Notes under the pieces: model-generated | Databases searched by the model: none | Seen by the model: only the letters and a program-made list of their open reading frames with translations | Told to the model about the DNA's origin: nothing | From: Chloroflexota bacterium | Lineage (GTDB): Bacteria > Chloroflexota > Dehalococcoidia > Tepidiformales > Tepidiformaceae | NCBI GenBank assembly: GCA_016191435.1 | Contig: JACPOQ010000001.1 | Span: 1 to 64,000, forward strand | Reading direction: 5' to 3' | DNA length: 64,000 bases | Made by a program: the position numbers and the translations under genes | Shown: positions 51,805 through 59,980 of the stretch, piece by piece | Layout: the number at the start of each line of letters is the position of its first letter | Numbering within the stretch: the first letter of the stretch is position 1

Positions 51805-52173
51805 CTAGTTCAACGTGTAGGGAATCCGGACCGTGCGTTCCGAAGCCGGGAAGTCTCGGGTATTCCGTGTGATGAGGGGCTTCGCAAGCCCAATCGCTGT
51901 CGCCCATATCACCGCGTCAGGAAGACGCAGGCGCCGAGTAACTCGCAGACGAACCGACTCCTCCGCGATTTCCGGGGTCAGCGGGTGAATCACGAGCGTG
52001 CCCAGGAACTCCCGAACACGCGGTTCACTCCCAGTGCCGAAACCCCCTGTCAGCACTTCTATCCAGGTCATGACGCTCACTTCGTGGACGTCGTATCTAT
52101 CCCACTCCAGGTGTGCGAGTCGAATCCCCTGAAGATAGTCGATGATGACATCACTATCGAAGAAGCCCCTCAA
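51805..52173 (-). CDS. PIN-domain toxin, VapC-like (second pair)
   Basis: 122 residues from a TTG overlapping the upstream antitoxin stop (TTGA). PIN features: FFDSDVIIDYLQG with Asp residues, TWIEVLTG with the conserved Glu, LRLPDAVIWATAIG and TRNTRDFP with the remaining acidic residues. It would cleave RNA when the antitoxin is lost. The start codon choice depends on the overlap; the next in-frame ATG would truncate the domain. Confidence 0.8.
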   Translation of the reverse strand: MRGFFDSDVIIDYLQGIRLAHLEWDRYDVHEVSVMTWIEVLTGGFGTGSEPRVREFLGTLVIHPLTPEIAEESVRLRVTRRLRLPDAVIWATAIGLAKPLITRNTRDFPASERTVRIPYTLN

Positions 52174-52394
52174 GGACGGTCCCAGTCGGCCCGTAGCTCG
52201 TCCAGGATTTCTTCGGCGTCTCGGCGATCGTGAGTCCAGATCCCGAATGCGGATTCCTGGATCTCTTTGACGCGGCTCGCCAGCAGCGAATCTACCGCCC
52301 GCCGGATGGCCTCCGCACGCGAGATTCCTTCCCGCGCGCATAGTTGTGCGAGCGCGTCCAATTGCGCCTGCGGCAGATCGATGATCGTCCTCAT
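52170..52394 (-). CDS. Ribbon-helix-helix antitoxin of the second PIN pair
   Basis: 74 residues beginning MRTIIDLPQAQLDALAQL, then REGISRAEAIRRAVDSLL, a classical ribbon-helix-helix (CopG/MetJ-Arc type) DNA-binding fold. The acidic C-terminal part (RRDAEEILDELRADWDRP) likely binds the toxin. TATGAT (complement of 52401-52406) lies exactly six bases before the ATG, so the pair's transcript is probably leaderless. Confidence 0.82.
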   Translation of the reverse strand: MRTIIDLPQAQLDALAQLCAREGISRAEAIRRAVDSLLASRVKEIQESAFGIWTHDRRDAEEILDELRADWDRP

Positions 52395-52497
52395 GACGGC
52401 ATCATACCACGTCATCATCGTGCCGGAGCTGCGTCCCGGCAGCTGACGCCCTGGCGGTCGCTGGCGCGTGGGGCGGGTGGTGTGGGTTACTTGTGGG

Positions 52498-53175
52498 ATG
52501 AATGAGCAACGTCCGAACCCCTGGGCGCCGGCGTGGCTGCCGGACGAGCAGCCGCCGGCCGGTCAACGGCTCGCGTTTCACCGGCTCGCGGCCGCCATTC
52601 GGCGGATGAACGAGCTGTTGCTCGATTCGGACATGCCGGAGGACGAGCTGCTGGCCGCAGCGGAGGCGGCGGAGCGCTTCGCGGACCGGCTGGCCGACGG
52701 GCCGCGGGGGCGCCCGCACTGGGGGTTTGGCGAGACATCGAACGCCGGCAACCCGCGGGCGTTCTTCGATAGCAGCCCGCTCATTGGGCTCGCCAACCCG
52801 GTGGCGCCGCCGCTGCGGGTGGCGATGGAGGGGGGCGAAGTCACCGCGACGTGCGTCTTCGGCCAGCAGTACGAAGGGCCGCCGGGACACTGCCACGGCG
52901 GCTTCGTCGCGGCGGCGTTCGATGAGGTGCTGGGGATGGCGCAATCGACCACTGGGCACCCCGGCATGACGGGCACGCTCGCGGTGAAATATCGCCAGCC
53001 CACGCCGCTGTACGCGGAGTTACGCTTCCGGGGCAGGGTGGACCGTGTGGAGGGAAAGAAGATCTTCGCGAGCGCGACGCTGCACCACGGCGAGCGGCTG
53101 TGCGCGGAGGCGGAGGGGGTGTTTGTGTCGGTGGACCCGGGCCGGTTCCAGGAGCTGGCGGCGAGGGGGCATTAG
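52498..53175 (+). CDS. PaaI-type thioesterase (hotdog fold)
   Basis: 225 residues. After a 110-residue N-terminal region, the hotdog core reads FGQQYEGPPGHCHGGFVAAAFDEVLG, with the conserved Gly-His-Gly and the Asp/Glu of the active-site helix, then LAVKYRQPTPLYAELRFRGRV and VFVSVDP. It would hydrolyse acyl-CoA thioesters. The longer N-terminus is common in actinobacterial and chloroflexal versions. Confidence 0.82.
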   Translation: MNEQRPNPWAPAWLPDEQPPAGQRLAFHRLAAAIRRMNELLLDSDMPEDELLAAAEAAERFADRLADGPRGRPHWGFGETSNAGNPRAFFDSSPLIGLANPVAPPLRVAMEGGEVTATCVFGQQYEGPPGHCHGGFVAAAFDEVLGMAQSTTGHPGMTGTLAVKYRQPTPLYAELRFRGRVDRVEGKKIFASATLHHGERLCAEAEGVFVSVDPGRFQELAARGH

Positions 53176-53214
53176 CTGTTGGGCGTTGGGCATTGGCCGG
53201 AAAGCCGGCAGGTG
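53176..53214. repeat. GGCGTTGGGCATTGG repeat, second copy
   Basis: TTGGGCGTTGGGCATTGGCCGGAAAGCCGGC-like segment, nearly the same as 32546-32583 behind the ridA-like gene apart from a five-base insertion and a few changes. Both follow a stop codon directly. Confidence 0.6.
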
Positions 53215-53232
53215 CGGTCCGCGGAGGGGACG

Positions 53233-53874
53233 ATGATGATGGCGGTGAACGTTCGAGTGGTGATTGTGGCGGGCGCGATCGCCTCGCTAGCAGCGTTGAG
53301 CGCGTGCGGCGGCGGTGACGGCAGCGCGGCGCGCACCGCGACGACGGGGCCGACTGTCGCGGTTGCCGCGAGCGCAACGCCATCGCCGGATGGCTCGGGG
53401 CCGATCGGCGCCGGCGGCGGTTCGCCATCGCCGGCGCCGGCGACCGCAACCGCGGCAGCGACGGAAGAGCCTACGGCAAGCGCCGGCGCCACCGCGCCGG
53501 CTTCGACGGCGACCGTCGCCGTGACCGCGACCGCGCCGCGCCCGGCGACGCCAACGCCGACGCCTGTCCCCGCGACTGCCACGCCAGAGCCGCCGACGCC
53601 GACGCCGGCGACTGCGCCGCCGCCGGGAGTGGTCATTTCGATGAGGGACAACTTCTTCGCGCCGAGTTCGAGAACGGTTCCCGTGGGCACGACCGTCACG
53701 TGGACGAATTTCGGTTCGAACGCCCACACGGCGACGGCCGATAACGGCGAGTGGAATACCTCCGTGGTCGCGAAGGGCAACAGCGGCTCGATCACGTTCT
53801 CAGCGCCGGGGACGTATGCGTACACGTGCTTGATCCACCCGGGGGAGATGCGCGGGACGCTTGTGGTGGAGTAG
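53233..53874 (+). CDS. Lipoprotein with C-terminal cupredoxin domain
   Basis: 213 residues. Lipobox LSAC near residue 23 after a hydrophobic helix marks a lipoprotein. A low-complexity Ala/Thr/Pro/Ser linker runs from about residue 30 to 130. The last 85 residues form a cupredoxin: FFAPSSRTVPVGTTVTWTN, His in SNAHTAT, then TCLIHPGEMRG. Together these give the type 1 copper set His, Cys, His, Met. It likely acts as an outside electron carrier tethered to the membrane. Start is one of three consecutive ATG codons. Confidence 0.88.
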   Translation: MMMAVNVRVVIVAGAIASLAALSACGGGDGSAARTATTGPTVAVAASATPSPDGSGPIGAGGGSPSPAPATATAAATEEPTASAGATAPASTATVAVTATAPRPATPTPTPVPATATPEPPTPTPATAPPPGVVISMRDNFFAPSSRTVPVGTTVTWTNFGSNAHTATADNGEWNTSVVAKGNSGSITFSAPGTYAYTCLIHPGEMRGTLVVE

Positions 53875-54009
53875 GACAGCTTGCGCCAGGCTCGCTGACT
53901 TCGAGGATTCGGCGAACAAGCGGAGAGGAAGCGCTGGGGGCGGAGGGGCTCTGCTTCGTGTGGCGGCGGTCCCGGAGCGTTTTCGGCTCAAGTTCGGTTG
54001 TGGCCGCTT

Positions 54010-54100
54010 GCTTACGCGCGCGGTTCCGTTACGCGCGGTTCCGTTACGCGCGGTTCCGTTACGCGCGCGGTCCCGTTACGCACGCGGTCCCGTTACGCAC
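54010..54100 (+). repeat. TTACGCGCGGTTCCG tandem repeat
   Basis: About five and a half copies of a 15-17-base unit TTACGCGCG(CG)GTTCCG, diverging at the right end to TTACGCACGCGGTCCCG. It lies between the cupredoxin lipoprotein and the convergent CAP gene. In one frame it encodes ARGSVTR repeats, but there is no ribosome site or gene context. The flanking bases of this 288-base spacer show nothing else. Confidence 0.8.
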
Positions 54101-54162
54101 GCCGGGCAGAATGCGGTCCACGGATGGCAGGGCTTGCCGCTAATGGCCGATGGCCGCTCGCC

Positions 54163-54966
54163 CTACCGGGCGGTGCGGCCGCGATCCAGGGAGAGGCCGC
54201 GGGGGAGCAGGCCGAGCACGGTGCCGCCGGGGATGAACTCGTCCGCGCCGTATTCCTGCCACCAGCCGTTCGCGAGCTGGACCCAGGCGCTCCAGCCCTG
54301 GAGGTCGCTGACCTTCATGCCGCCGGGGAGGACCGTGGCAACATTCCAAGCGCCCGGCGTGAGACTGGTGGAGCGGATGCCGGACTCGACGCCGGTGAAC
54401 GGGAGCTGCTCGGGTGTGGCGGCGGTGCCGTCCTCGGCGAACCCGAAATCGGCGACCCAATACCAACCGTAGGGCGAGTTCGCGACATAGGCGCGGCCGA
54501 TGCCAACCATGCGGTAGGAGGCGTTCAGCAAGTTCGCGTTGTGCCCGGGGGAGTTCCGCCAGGCGGTGAAGACGTCCTGACCGGTGCTCCAGGCGAGGCC
54601 GGCGGCGATGTTCTCGCCGGCCTGATCGGGATAGCCACAGTCCTGCACGCGCTGCGTGGCGCCACGCCCGGCCGAGTCGGCGTGGTCGAAATAGGCGTTG
54701 GCGCCCATATCGGCGGCGAGCCAGGCCGCGCTGCGCGTGAGGTTGGCGGAAGCCGCAAGCGGGACGAGGCCGTTTTCGACGCGGTAGCTATTCAGGAGCG
54801 AGAGGAAGTTGCTCTCTTCGGCATCGAGCGTAGCGCCGCTTGGGCTGCAGTTGGCGAGCGCGCGCGCCACGGTAGGCGTGCCGAAATCGCGGGGGCCGAA
54901 GGTGAATGCCGCGGCCAGTAAGAGGCCGATGCCGGCGATTGCGAAGAATCGAGTCGTGAGCTGCAT
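54163..54966 (-). CDS. Secreted CAP (SCP/PR1) domain protein
   Basis: 267 residues. Signal sequence RFFAIAGIGLLLAAAFTFG at the N-terminus. The CAP domain (about residues 48-180) has LLNSYRVENGLVPL, FDHADSAG, CGYPDQAGENIAAG, FTAWRNSPGHNANLLN and a Trp-rich YGWYWVADFGF. This is the normal arrangement of the family with its His/Glu cavity. The last 80 residues add a beta-rich domain with several Trp residues, perhaps for carbohydrate or wall binding. A perfect CRP/FNR-type palindrome lies about 50 bases upstream of the start. Confidence 0.88.
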   Translation of the reverse strand: MQLTTRFFAIAGIGLLLAAAFTFGPRDFGTPTVARALANCSPSGATLDAEESNFLSLLNSYRVENGLVPLAASANLTRSAAWLAADMGANAYFDHADSAGRGATQRVQDCGYPDQAGENIAAGLAWSTGQDVFTAWRNSPGHNANLLNASYRMVGIGRAYVANSPYGWYWVADFGFAEDGTAATPEQLPFTGVESGIRSTSLTPGAWNVATVLPGGMKVSDLQGWSAWVQLANGWWQEYGADEFIPGGTVLGLLPRGLSLDRGRTAR

Positions 54967-55014
54967 GGGCGCCGTCCAAATGGATATCCGTCTTCATCAT
55001 TTGAACCGCGAGCA

Positions 55015-55032
55015 CTGTGAGAAGGATCACAG
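55015..55032. promoter_or_regulatory. CRP/FNR-type palindrome upstream of the CAP gene
   Basis: CTGTGA-GAAGGA-TCACAG is an exact inverted repeat with the CRP consensus half-site TGTGA and six-base spacing. Its centre lies about 57 bases before the CAP start codon on the other strand. No CRP/FNR gene is in the window. Confidence 0.5.
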
Positions 55033-55224
55033 TCACGTAAACGGGCCGCAAAAAGCTGCGCACATTGATGATGTGCGGGGGAATCGGGCATGCGCGTAAG
55101 GGTTTGGCCGTCGGCGCGTGGGGATTCGCCGGAGTGGGCGTGGTCGCGCGGGCCGGGCGCCGGACGCGACGATGGCCCGGCCGGGTTGTCCCGCGCCGGG
55201 CCATTGGGATCAAGGGCGGACGTG

Positions 55225-55650
55225 CTACTTCTTTCTCGTGAGGACGACAACCGGGATGGTGCGCGTGGTCTTCTTTTCGTAATCCGCGAAGCCGGGGAAC
55301 ATGGAGGCTTGCTTCCTGTAGAGCCGATCGCGCTCCTCGCCGGTGGCGTAGATGGTGGCGCCGGTCTCGAAGGCCTCGGTGCCGACCTCGATCGTGGCGG
55401 TGGGGTTGGCGACGAGGTTGTGGTACCACGCAGGCTGGGTGGGAGCGCCACCCTTGGAGGCGATGATGACGTAGCGGTCGCCATCGGGGAGGTAGACAAG
55501 CGGCGTGGTGCGCTTCTCGCCGCTCTTTGCGCCGGTGGTGGTGAGGATGAGCATGGGCATATTGGCGAACATACCGCCGACCTTGCCTGCGTTTTCGTGG
55601 AACTCCTTCATGATGTTCTTGTTCCACTCGTTCACGTCCGGGTCTGCCAT
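55225..55650 (-). CDS. Ddn-type deazaflavin (F420)-dependent reductase
   Basis: 141 residues. The pattern LILTTTGAKSGEKRTTPLVYL, then VIIASKGGAPTQPAWYHNLVANP and VVVLTRKK is typical of the nitroreductase/quinone-reductase family of split-barrel proteins that use F420H2. It would reduce quinones, nitro compounds or enoates. The family implies that the organism makes F420, but no biosynthetic gene is present here. Confidence 0.88.
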   Translation of the reverse strand: MADPDVNEWNKNIMKEFHENAGKVGGMFANMPMLILTTTGAKSGEKRTTPLVYLPDGDRYVIIASKGGAPTQPAWYHNLVANPTATIEVGTEAFETGATIYATGEERDRLYRKQASMFPGFADYEKKTTRTIPVVVLTRKK

Positions 55651-55783
55651 AGCTAGCCTCCTGGTGGTGTTCGTCGCGGCGGGCGAGCCGGGGTGGGCGC
55701 GTCGGGGGCCAGATGCGCGGCCCCTGCGACGTGGCCGCCACCTGTGCGCCCATGGAAGGGGCGCGGCTTCCGAGGACAGTCGC

Positions 55784-56203
55784 TCAGGTGTTGCCGGCGG
55801 AGGGGTAGACGGCGAGCTCGACGGTGTACTTGATATCGGGGCGGATGACGCCGCTGACGTAACAGCCGCGCTTGGCGGCGGGGAGGAGGGCGGCGACGGC
55901 TTCCTCGCTGGCGCTGCTCCAGACCTGGAGCTCGACGGCGATCTGTTCGATGTGGCGCTCTTCGTTGGAGGCGATCCAGCCCTCGATGCGGTCGATAGGG
56001 ATACCTTTGCGGCGCGCCTGGAACTGGAACGACATGGTCAGGCAGGAGGCGAGCGCGCCGAGGAACGCGGTCACGGGACTTGGCCCGGTATCCGCGCCGC
56101 CCTCGTCCAGCGGCTCATCGAGCGTCCAGGTGTGGCGCGCGCTGGCAAGATCGACGCGGAAGGCGTTGCCGCTGGCAACGGTGCGGACTTCGCGGTCAGC
56201 CAT
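55784..56203 (-). CDS. OsmC family protein
   Basis: 139 residues. OsmC/Ohr fold: HTWTLDEPLDEGGADTGPSP, FLGALASCLTMSFQFQARRKG with the first Cys, IDRIEGWIASNEERHIEQI and a second Cys in RGCYVSG. Two Cys at these positions reduce organic hydroperoxides in the family. It is 17 bases downstream of the aminotransferase gene. Confidence 0.85.
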   Translation of the reverse strand: MADREVRTVASGNAFRVDLASARHTWTLDEPLDEGGADTGPSPVTAFLGALASCLTMSFQFQARRKGIPIDRIEGWIASNEERHIEQIAVELQVWSSASEEAVAALLPAAKRGCYVSGVIRPDIKYTVELAVYPSAGNT

Positions 56204-56220
56204 GGAAAACCTCGGCGGCG

Positions 56221-57312
56221 CTAGTAGGCGGCGTTGACCGCGGCGGCGATGTGGGCGATGTCATCCGGCGACAGCGAGGGGTGCACGGGGAGGGAGAGCA
56301 CCATCTCGGCTGCGGCTTCGGCGATGGGGGCATCGGCCGTATCGACGCCGAGCTTCCGCATGATCGGCTGACGGTGGATAGGCACCGGGTAGTGGACCGC
56401 GGTGCCGACGCCCGCCTCGAGCAGGCGCCGCTGGAAGCCATCGCGGTCGCGCGGGACGCGGACCGTGAACTGGTGGAAGACGTGCCGGTCGCCGGGGCGG
56501 ACGCGGGGCGTTTCAACGCTGGTGATGCGGGCGGCGAGCGCCTCGGCGTTGGTGATACGGGCTTCGTTCCAGCCTTCGAGGCGGCCGAGCTGGACGAGGC
56601 CAATCGCGGCGGTGATGTCGGTCATGCGCCAGTTGAGGCCGAAGTGCTCGTGGTAATAGCGGCGCTCCTGCCCCTGGTTGCGGATGATGCGGGCCTGGCG
56701 TGCGACGTCGTCGTCGTCGGTGGTGATGATGCCGCCTTCGCCGCTCGTCATGTTCTTCGTGGGGTAGAAGCTGAAGCAACCGGTGCCAAAGCTGCCGGCG
56801 CGGCGGCCCTGCGACTCGGCGCCGTGGGCCTGGGCCGCGTCTTCGATGAGCGCGAGGCCATTGTCTTCGCAGAGCTCCTCGAATTCAGCCATGCGCGCGG
56901 GATGGCCGTAGAGGTGCACCGGCATGATCGCCTTCGTGCGGTCGGTGATGAGCTCGTCCACCTTCTCGGGGTCAAGGTTGAAGTCGAAGGCGTCGACATC
57001 GGCGAACACGGGGGTGGCGCCGCAAGCGATGATGCTGGTGGCGGTCGCGATGAAGCTGAAGGGGCTGGTGATGACCTCATCGCCGGGTCCGATGCCGTGC
57101 GCCTGCAGGGCGACGACGAGCGCGGCGGTGCCGTTGACGACGGCGACGGCGTGCTTCGTGCCGATGTACTCGGCGAAGGCGCGTTCGAAGGCTTCGGTGC
57201 GCGGGCCCTGGGCGAGCTGGCCGCTATCGAGCACTTCGAGGATGGCCTGCTTCTCCTCATCACCGATGAGCGGCTTCGCGATGGAAATCATGGGGCGGTG
57301 GGCGGTGGTCAT
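56221..57312 (-). CDS. DegT/DnrJ/EryC1/StrS aminotransferase (nucleotide-sugar)
   Basis: 363 residues. Sugar PLP aminotransferase with GPRTEAFERAFAEYIGTKHAVAVVNGTAAL near the start (broken here by normal residues), EDAAQAHGAE, and the PLP Lys in YPTKNMTSGEGGII. TVRVPRDRDGFQRRLLEAGV and the C-terminal SLPVHPSLSPDD complete the fold. It likely aminates a 3-keto UDP-sugar, the WbpE/WlbC step. It belongs to the same minus-strand series as the acyltransferase, dehydratase and sugar transferase upstream. Confidence 0.9.
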   Translation of the reverse strand: MTTAHRPMISIAKPLIGDEEKQAILEVLDSGQLAQGPRTEAFERAFAEYIGTKHAVAVVNGTAALVVALQAHGIGPGDEVITSPFSFIATATSIIACGATPVFADVDAFDFNLDPEKVDELITDRTKAIMPVHLYGHPARMAEFEELCEDNGLALIEDAAQAHGAESQGRRAGSFGTGCFSFYPTKNMTSGEGGIITTDDDDVARQARIIRNQGQERRYYHEHFGLNWRMTDITAAIGLVQLGRLEGWNEARITNAEALAARITSVETPRVRPGDRHVFHQFTVRVPRDRDGFQRRLLEAGVGTAVHYPVPIHRQPIMRKLGVDTADAPIAEAAAEMVLSLPVHPSLSPDDIAHIAAAVNAAY

Positions 57313-57327
57313 CGAGCAGGCCTTCCG

Positions 57328-57485
57328 GATTCATGATTCACGACGTGCGGACCTCGATTCACTTGCAGTCTCGGAGACAGGCGTATCGCGGTGCGTGCTT
57401 CGAGGATAGCGAGCGCGGGCGCTTTGCACGATTCGCAATTTGACGGGCCGCTCAAGCGTGAATCGTGAACCGTGAATCTTCACGC
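57328..57485. repeat. GATTCACG-type repeats in the gap of the glycan operon
   Basis: Degenerate copies occur at 57328-57344, and from 57428 to 57485 both orientations of the GATTCACG word appear (CACGATTCGCAATT and GTGAATCGTGAACCGTG). They fill much of the 167-base gap that splits the aminotransferase from the other glycan genes. Confidence 0.6.
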
Positions 57486-58061
57486 GGGCGCGAGGCCCGT
57501 CTCGGTCCGGTGATAGCGGCGGGCGCAGGCAGGGCAGCGGAGGGCGGCGTCCAGGCGGCGCGCGCAGACGCAGACCCAGCCCATCGAGCGCGCGGGGTTG
57601 CCGGCCACGATCCCGTGGTCGGGGACGTCGTTCGTAACCACGGAGCCGGCGGCGATGAGTGCCCAGCGACCGATGGTGACGCCGGGCAGGATGACCGATC
57701 GCGAACCGATGGCGGCGCCGTAGCGCACGGTCGCGCCCTGGCACTCCCAGTCGGAGGCGGCCTTGAGGGTGCCGTCCGGGTTGATGGCGCGCGGGTAGCG
57801 GTCGTTCGTGAACACCACCTCGGGGCCGACGAAGACGCCGTCTTCGAGGGTGGCGCCTTCGTAGACGCAGGAGTAGTTCTGGACTTTGCAGTTGGCGCCG
57901 ACGGAGACGCCTTCGCCGATATAGACGCCCTTGCCGATGATGCAGCCGGGGCCGACGGAGGCGTTTTCGCGCACCTGCGCCTGGTGCCAGATGCTCGCGC
58001 CCTCGCCGATGGTGGCGCGGTCGCTGACTTCGGCGGTGGGATGCACGCGGTAACCGCTCAT
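57480..58061 (-). CDS. WbpD/WlbB-like hexapeptide N-acetyltransferase with C-terminal Cys motif
   Basis: 193 residues. Left-handed beta helix of hexapeptide repeats: [82 protein letters not shown] and [11 protein letters not shown]. The FTND-RYPRA segment is typical of UDP-2-acetamido-3-amino-glucuronate acetyltransferases. A 30-residue C-terminal tail has C-x-C and C-x-x-C ([20 protein letters not shown]), probably a zinc site. It overlaps the dehydratase gene by four bases. Confidence 0.87.
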   Translation of the reverse strand: MSGYRVHPTAEVSDRATIGEGASIWHQAQVRENASVGPGCIIGKGVYIGEGVSVGANCKVQNYSCVYEGATLEDGVFVGPEVVFTNDRYPRAINPDGTLKAASDWECQGATVRYGAAIGSRSVILPGVTIGRWALIAAGSVVTNDVPDHGIVAGNPARSMGWVCVCARRLDAALRCPACARRYHRTETGLAPA

Positions 58062-59980
58062 GACGCTGCGGGTTCGGCTTTGGGCGGCTGGGCGGCGGTG
58101 TCGTCGCCCATATCGAGCGAATAGCGCCGGGCGACGAGGTGGATGCGGCGGCGCAGCTCCTCGGCGTCGTTCGCCGGGACCGTGGCGATCTCGTCGATCA
58201 GCCGGACGACCTCGGCTTCGGTGACATCGACCGAGGCGGTGAGGCGCATGACCTTGGGGTGGTCGGTCACGAGCATCTGCTCGAAGTCAGCGACGAGCTC
58301 CTCCCGCAGCTTCTCGCCCGGGCGGGGGCCGGTGAAGACGACCTCGATATCCTGGCCGGGGCGAAGGCCACGGAGGCGGATCATGCGCTCGGCGAGTTCG
58401 AGGATGTTGATCTCCTCGCCCATATCGAGCATGTAGATATTGCCGTGGCCGCCGAACGTGCCGGCCTGGATGACGAGCGAGACGGCCTCGGGGATGCTGA
58501 TGAAGTAACGCATCATGTCGGGGTGCATGACGGTGACGGGACCGCCGCGCTCGATCTGGCGCATGAACGTCGGGACGACGGAGCCGCGGCTGCCCATGAC
58601 GTTGCCGAAGCGCACGGCGGCGTAGTTCGTGAGCTCGGTGCCGCGCGAAAGCGCGAGGACGAGGAGTTCGGCGATGCGCTTGGTGGCGCCCATGATGCTC
58701 GTGGGGCGCACGGCCTTATCGGTCGAGATGAGCACGAACATGCCTGTTTGGTAGCTGCGGGCCGCGCGCGCAACGTTCAGCGTGCCGAGGACGTTCACGC
58801 GGAAGGCCTCATCGGCGTGCGCTTCCATGAGAGGCACGTGCTTGTAGGCGGCGGCATGATACACCAGCTCGGGCCGGACCTTCGCGAAGATGGCGTCGAC
58901 TTTGGGCGCCTCCACCACGTTCGCGACCCAGAGGCGGATGACGGTATCAGGGGAGATGGACGTGATCTCGAGTGAGAGGTCGTGGAGGCCGCTCTCGTTG
59001 TTATCGAGCAGGTGCAGTTCGCGCGGCTGGAAGGTCAGCACCTGGCGGCAGAGTTCGGAGCCGATGGAGCCGGCCGCGCCGGTGACGAGCACGACCTTCC
59101 CCTTCACCGATTGCGTGCAGGCGGCGTAATCGACCTGGACGGGCTCGCGCCCCAGGAGGTCGTCGAGCGTGATGTCGCGGAGGCTGTCCTGGCCCTGCCC
59201 CTGCACCCAGTGGTCGACGCCGGGGACGATCCGCACAGGGATGTTGAAGCGCTGGCAGTTGGCGACGATGGCGCGGATGGTGGCGCCTTTCGCCCGCGGG
59301 ATGGCGATGGCGACGACGCAGGCGTCCAGGCGTTCGATGAGGTCCGGGAGCTCGTCGATCGCACCGATGACGCGGAGGCCGTGGATGCGAGTGTGGAGCT
59401 TGCGGGGGTCGTCATCGACGAAACCGATCGGCTGGTACTGAAGCGCGGGCGTGTTCTGGAGCTCGCGGGCGAGGAGCTGGCCGGTGTGCCCGGCGCCGAT
59501 GATCAGCAGCCGGCGGGAGGCGACGGAGCCCCACGGCAGCCGTCCGAGCAGGCGCGTCCGCATCTTGACGACGGCCATGCCCGGGAAGATGAGCTCGCCG
59601 GCGATGAGGATGACAGAGAGCGGGAGGTTGCGGTCCTGCACCCAGAAGTTCGCGACGAACACGAGCAAGGTGACAAGGAGGACTGGCCGGAAGAGGGCGA
59701 GGATATCGCCGAGGCTGCCATAGGCCCAGACCGTGCGGTAGACGCCGAAGAGCATGTTCGCGAGCACATAGGCGCCGGCAATGAACGGCACGACCTGCCA
59801 GGTGAACTGCGCGTTTACGCGCGGGACATCAGTATCGAAGCGCAGCAGCAGCGCGGCGGCGTAGGCGGCATAGACGACGAGGATATCGAGCAGCGCGGCC
59901 GCGGCCACGCGCAGCGGGTCGCCGGCGATGAGGCGCGTGAGGTCGCGGGGAAAGTAGTGGCGGGGGCGGCGGGTGCTCAT
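58058..59980 (-). CDS. Membrane-bound NDP-sugar dehydratase/epimerase (CapD/WbpM-like)
   Basis: 640 residues. Four N-terminal membrane helices (about 15-130) are followed by a CoA-binding-type Rossmann domain ([17 protein letters not shown]) and then the SDR domain [19 protein letters not shown] near residue 295. The active site uses [16 protein letters not shown], with MGATK in the place of YxxxK, as in UDP-GlcNAc 4,6-dehydratases. It likely makes a 4-keto-6-deoxy sugar for the first residue of a surface glycan. Overlaps both neighbours by four bases, so the operon is tight. Confidence 0.9.
   Translation of the reverse strand: MSTRRPRHYFPRDLTRLIAGDPLRVAAAALLDILVVYAAYAAALLLRFDTDVPRVNAQFTWQVVPFIAGAYVLANMLFGVYRTVWAYGSLGDILALFRPVLLVTLLVFVANFWVQDRNLPLSVILIAGELIFPGMAVVKMRTRLLGRLPWGSVASRRLLIIGAGHTGQLLARELQNTPALQYQPIGFVDDDPRKLHTRIHGLRVIGAIDELPDLIERLDACVVAIAIPRAKGATIRAIVANCQRFNIPVRIVPGVDHWVQGQGQDSLRDITLDDLLGREPVQVDYAACTQSVKGKVVLVTGAAGSIGSELCRQVLTFQPRELHLLDNNESGLHDLSLEITSISPDTVIRLWVANVVEAPKVDAIFAKVRPELVYHAAAYKHVPLMEAHADEAFRVNVLGTLNVARAARSYQTGMFVLISTDKAVRPTSIMGATKRIAELLVLALSRGTELTNYAAVRFGNVMGSRGSVVPTFMRQIERGGPVTVMHPDMMRYFISIPEAVSLVIQAGTFGGHGNIYMLDMGEEINILELAERMIRLRGLRPGQDIEVVFTGPRPGEKLREELVADFEQMLVTDHPKVMRLTASVDVTEAEVVRLIDEIATVPANDAEELRRRIHLVARRYSLDMGDDTAAQPPKAEPAAS

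Noticed and set aside
54000..54120. Protein made of ARGSVTR repeats
   Set aside because: Only the product of the DNA tandem repeat; no start site or homology.
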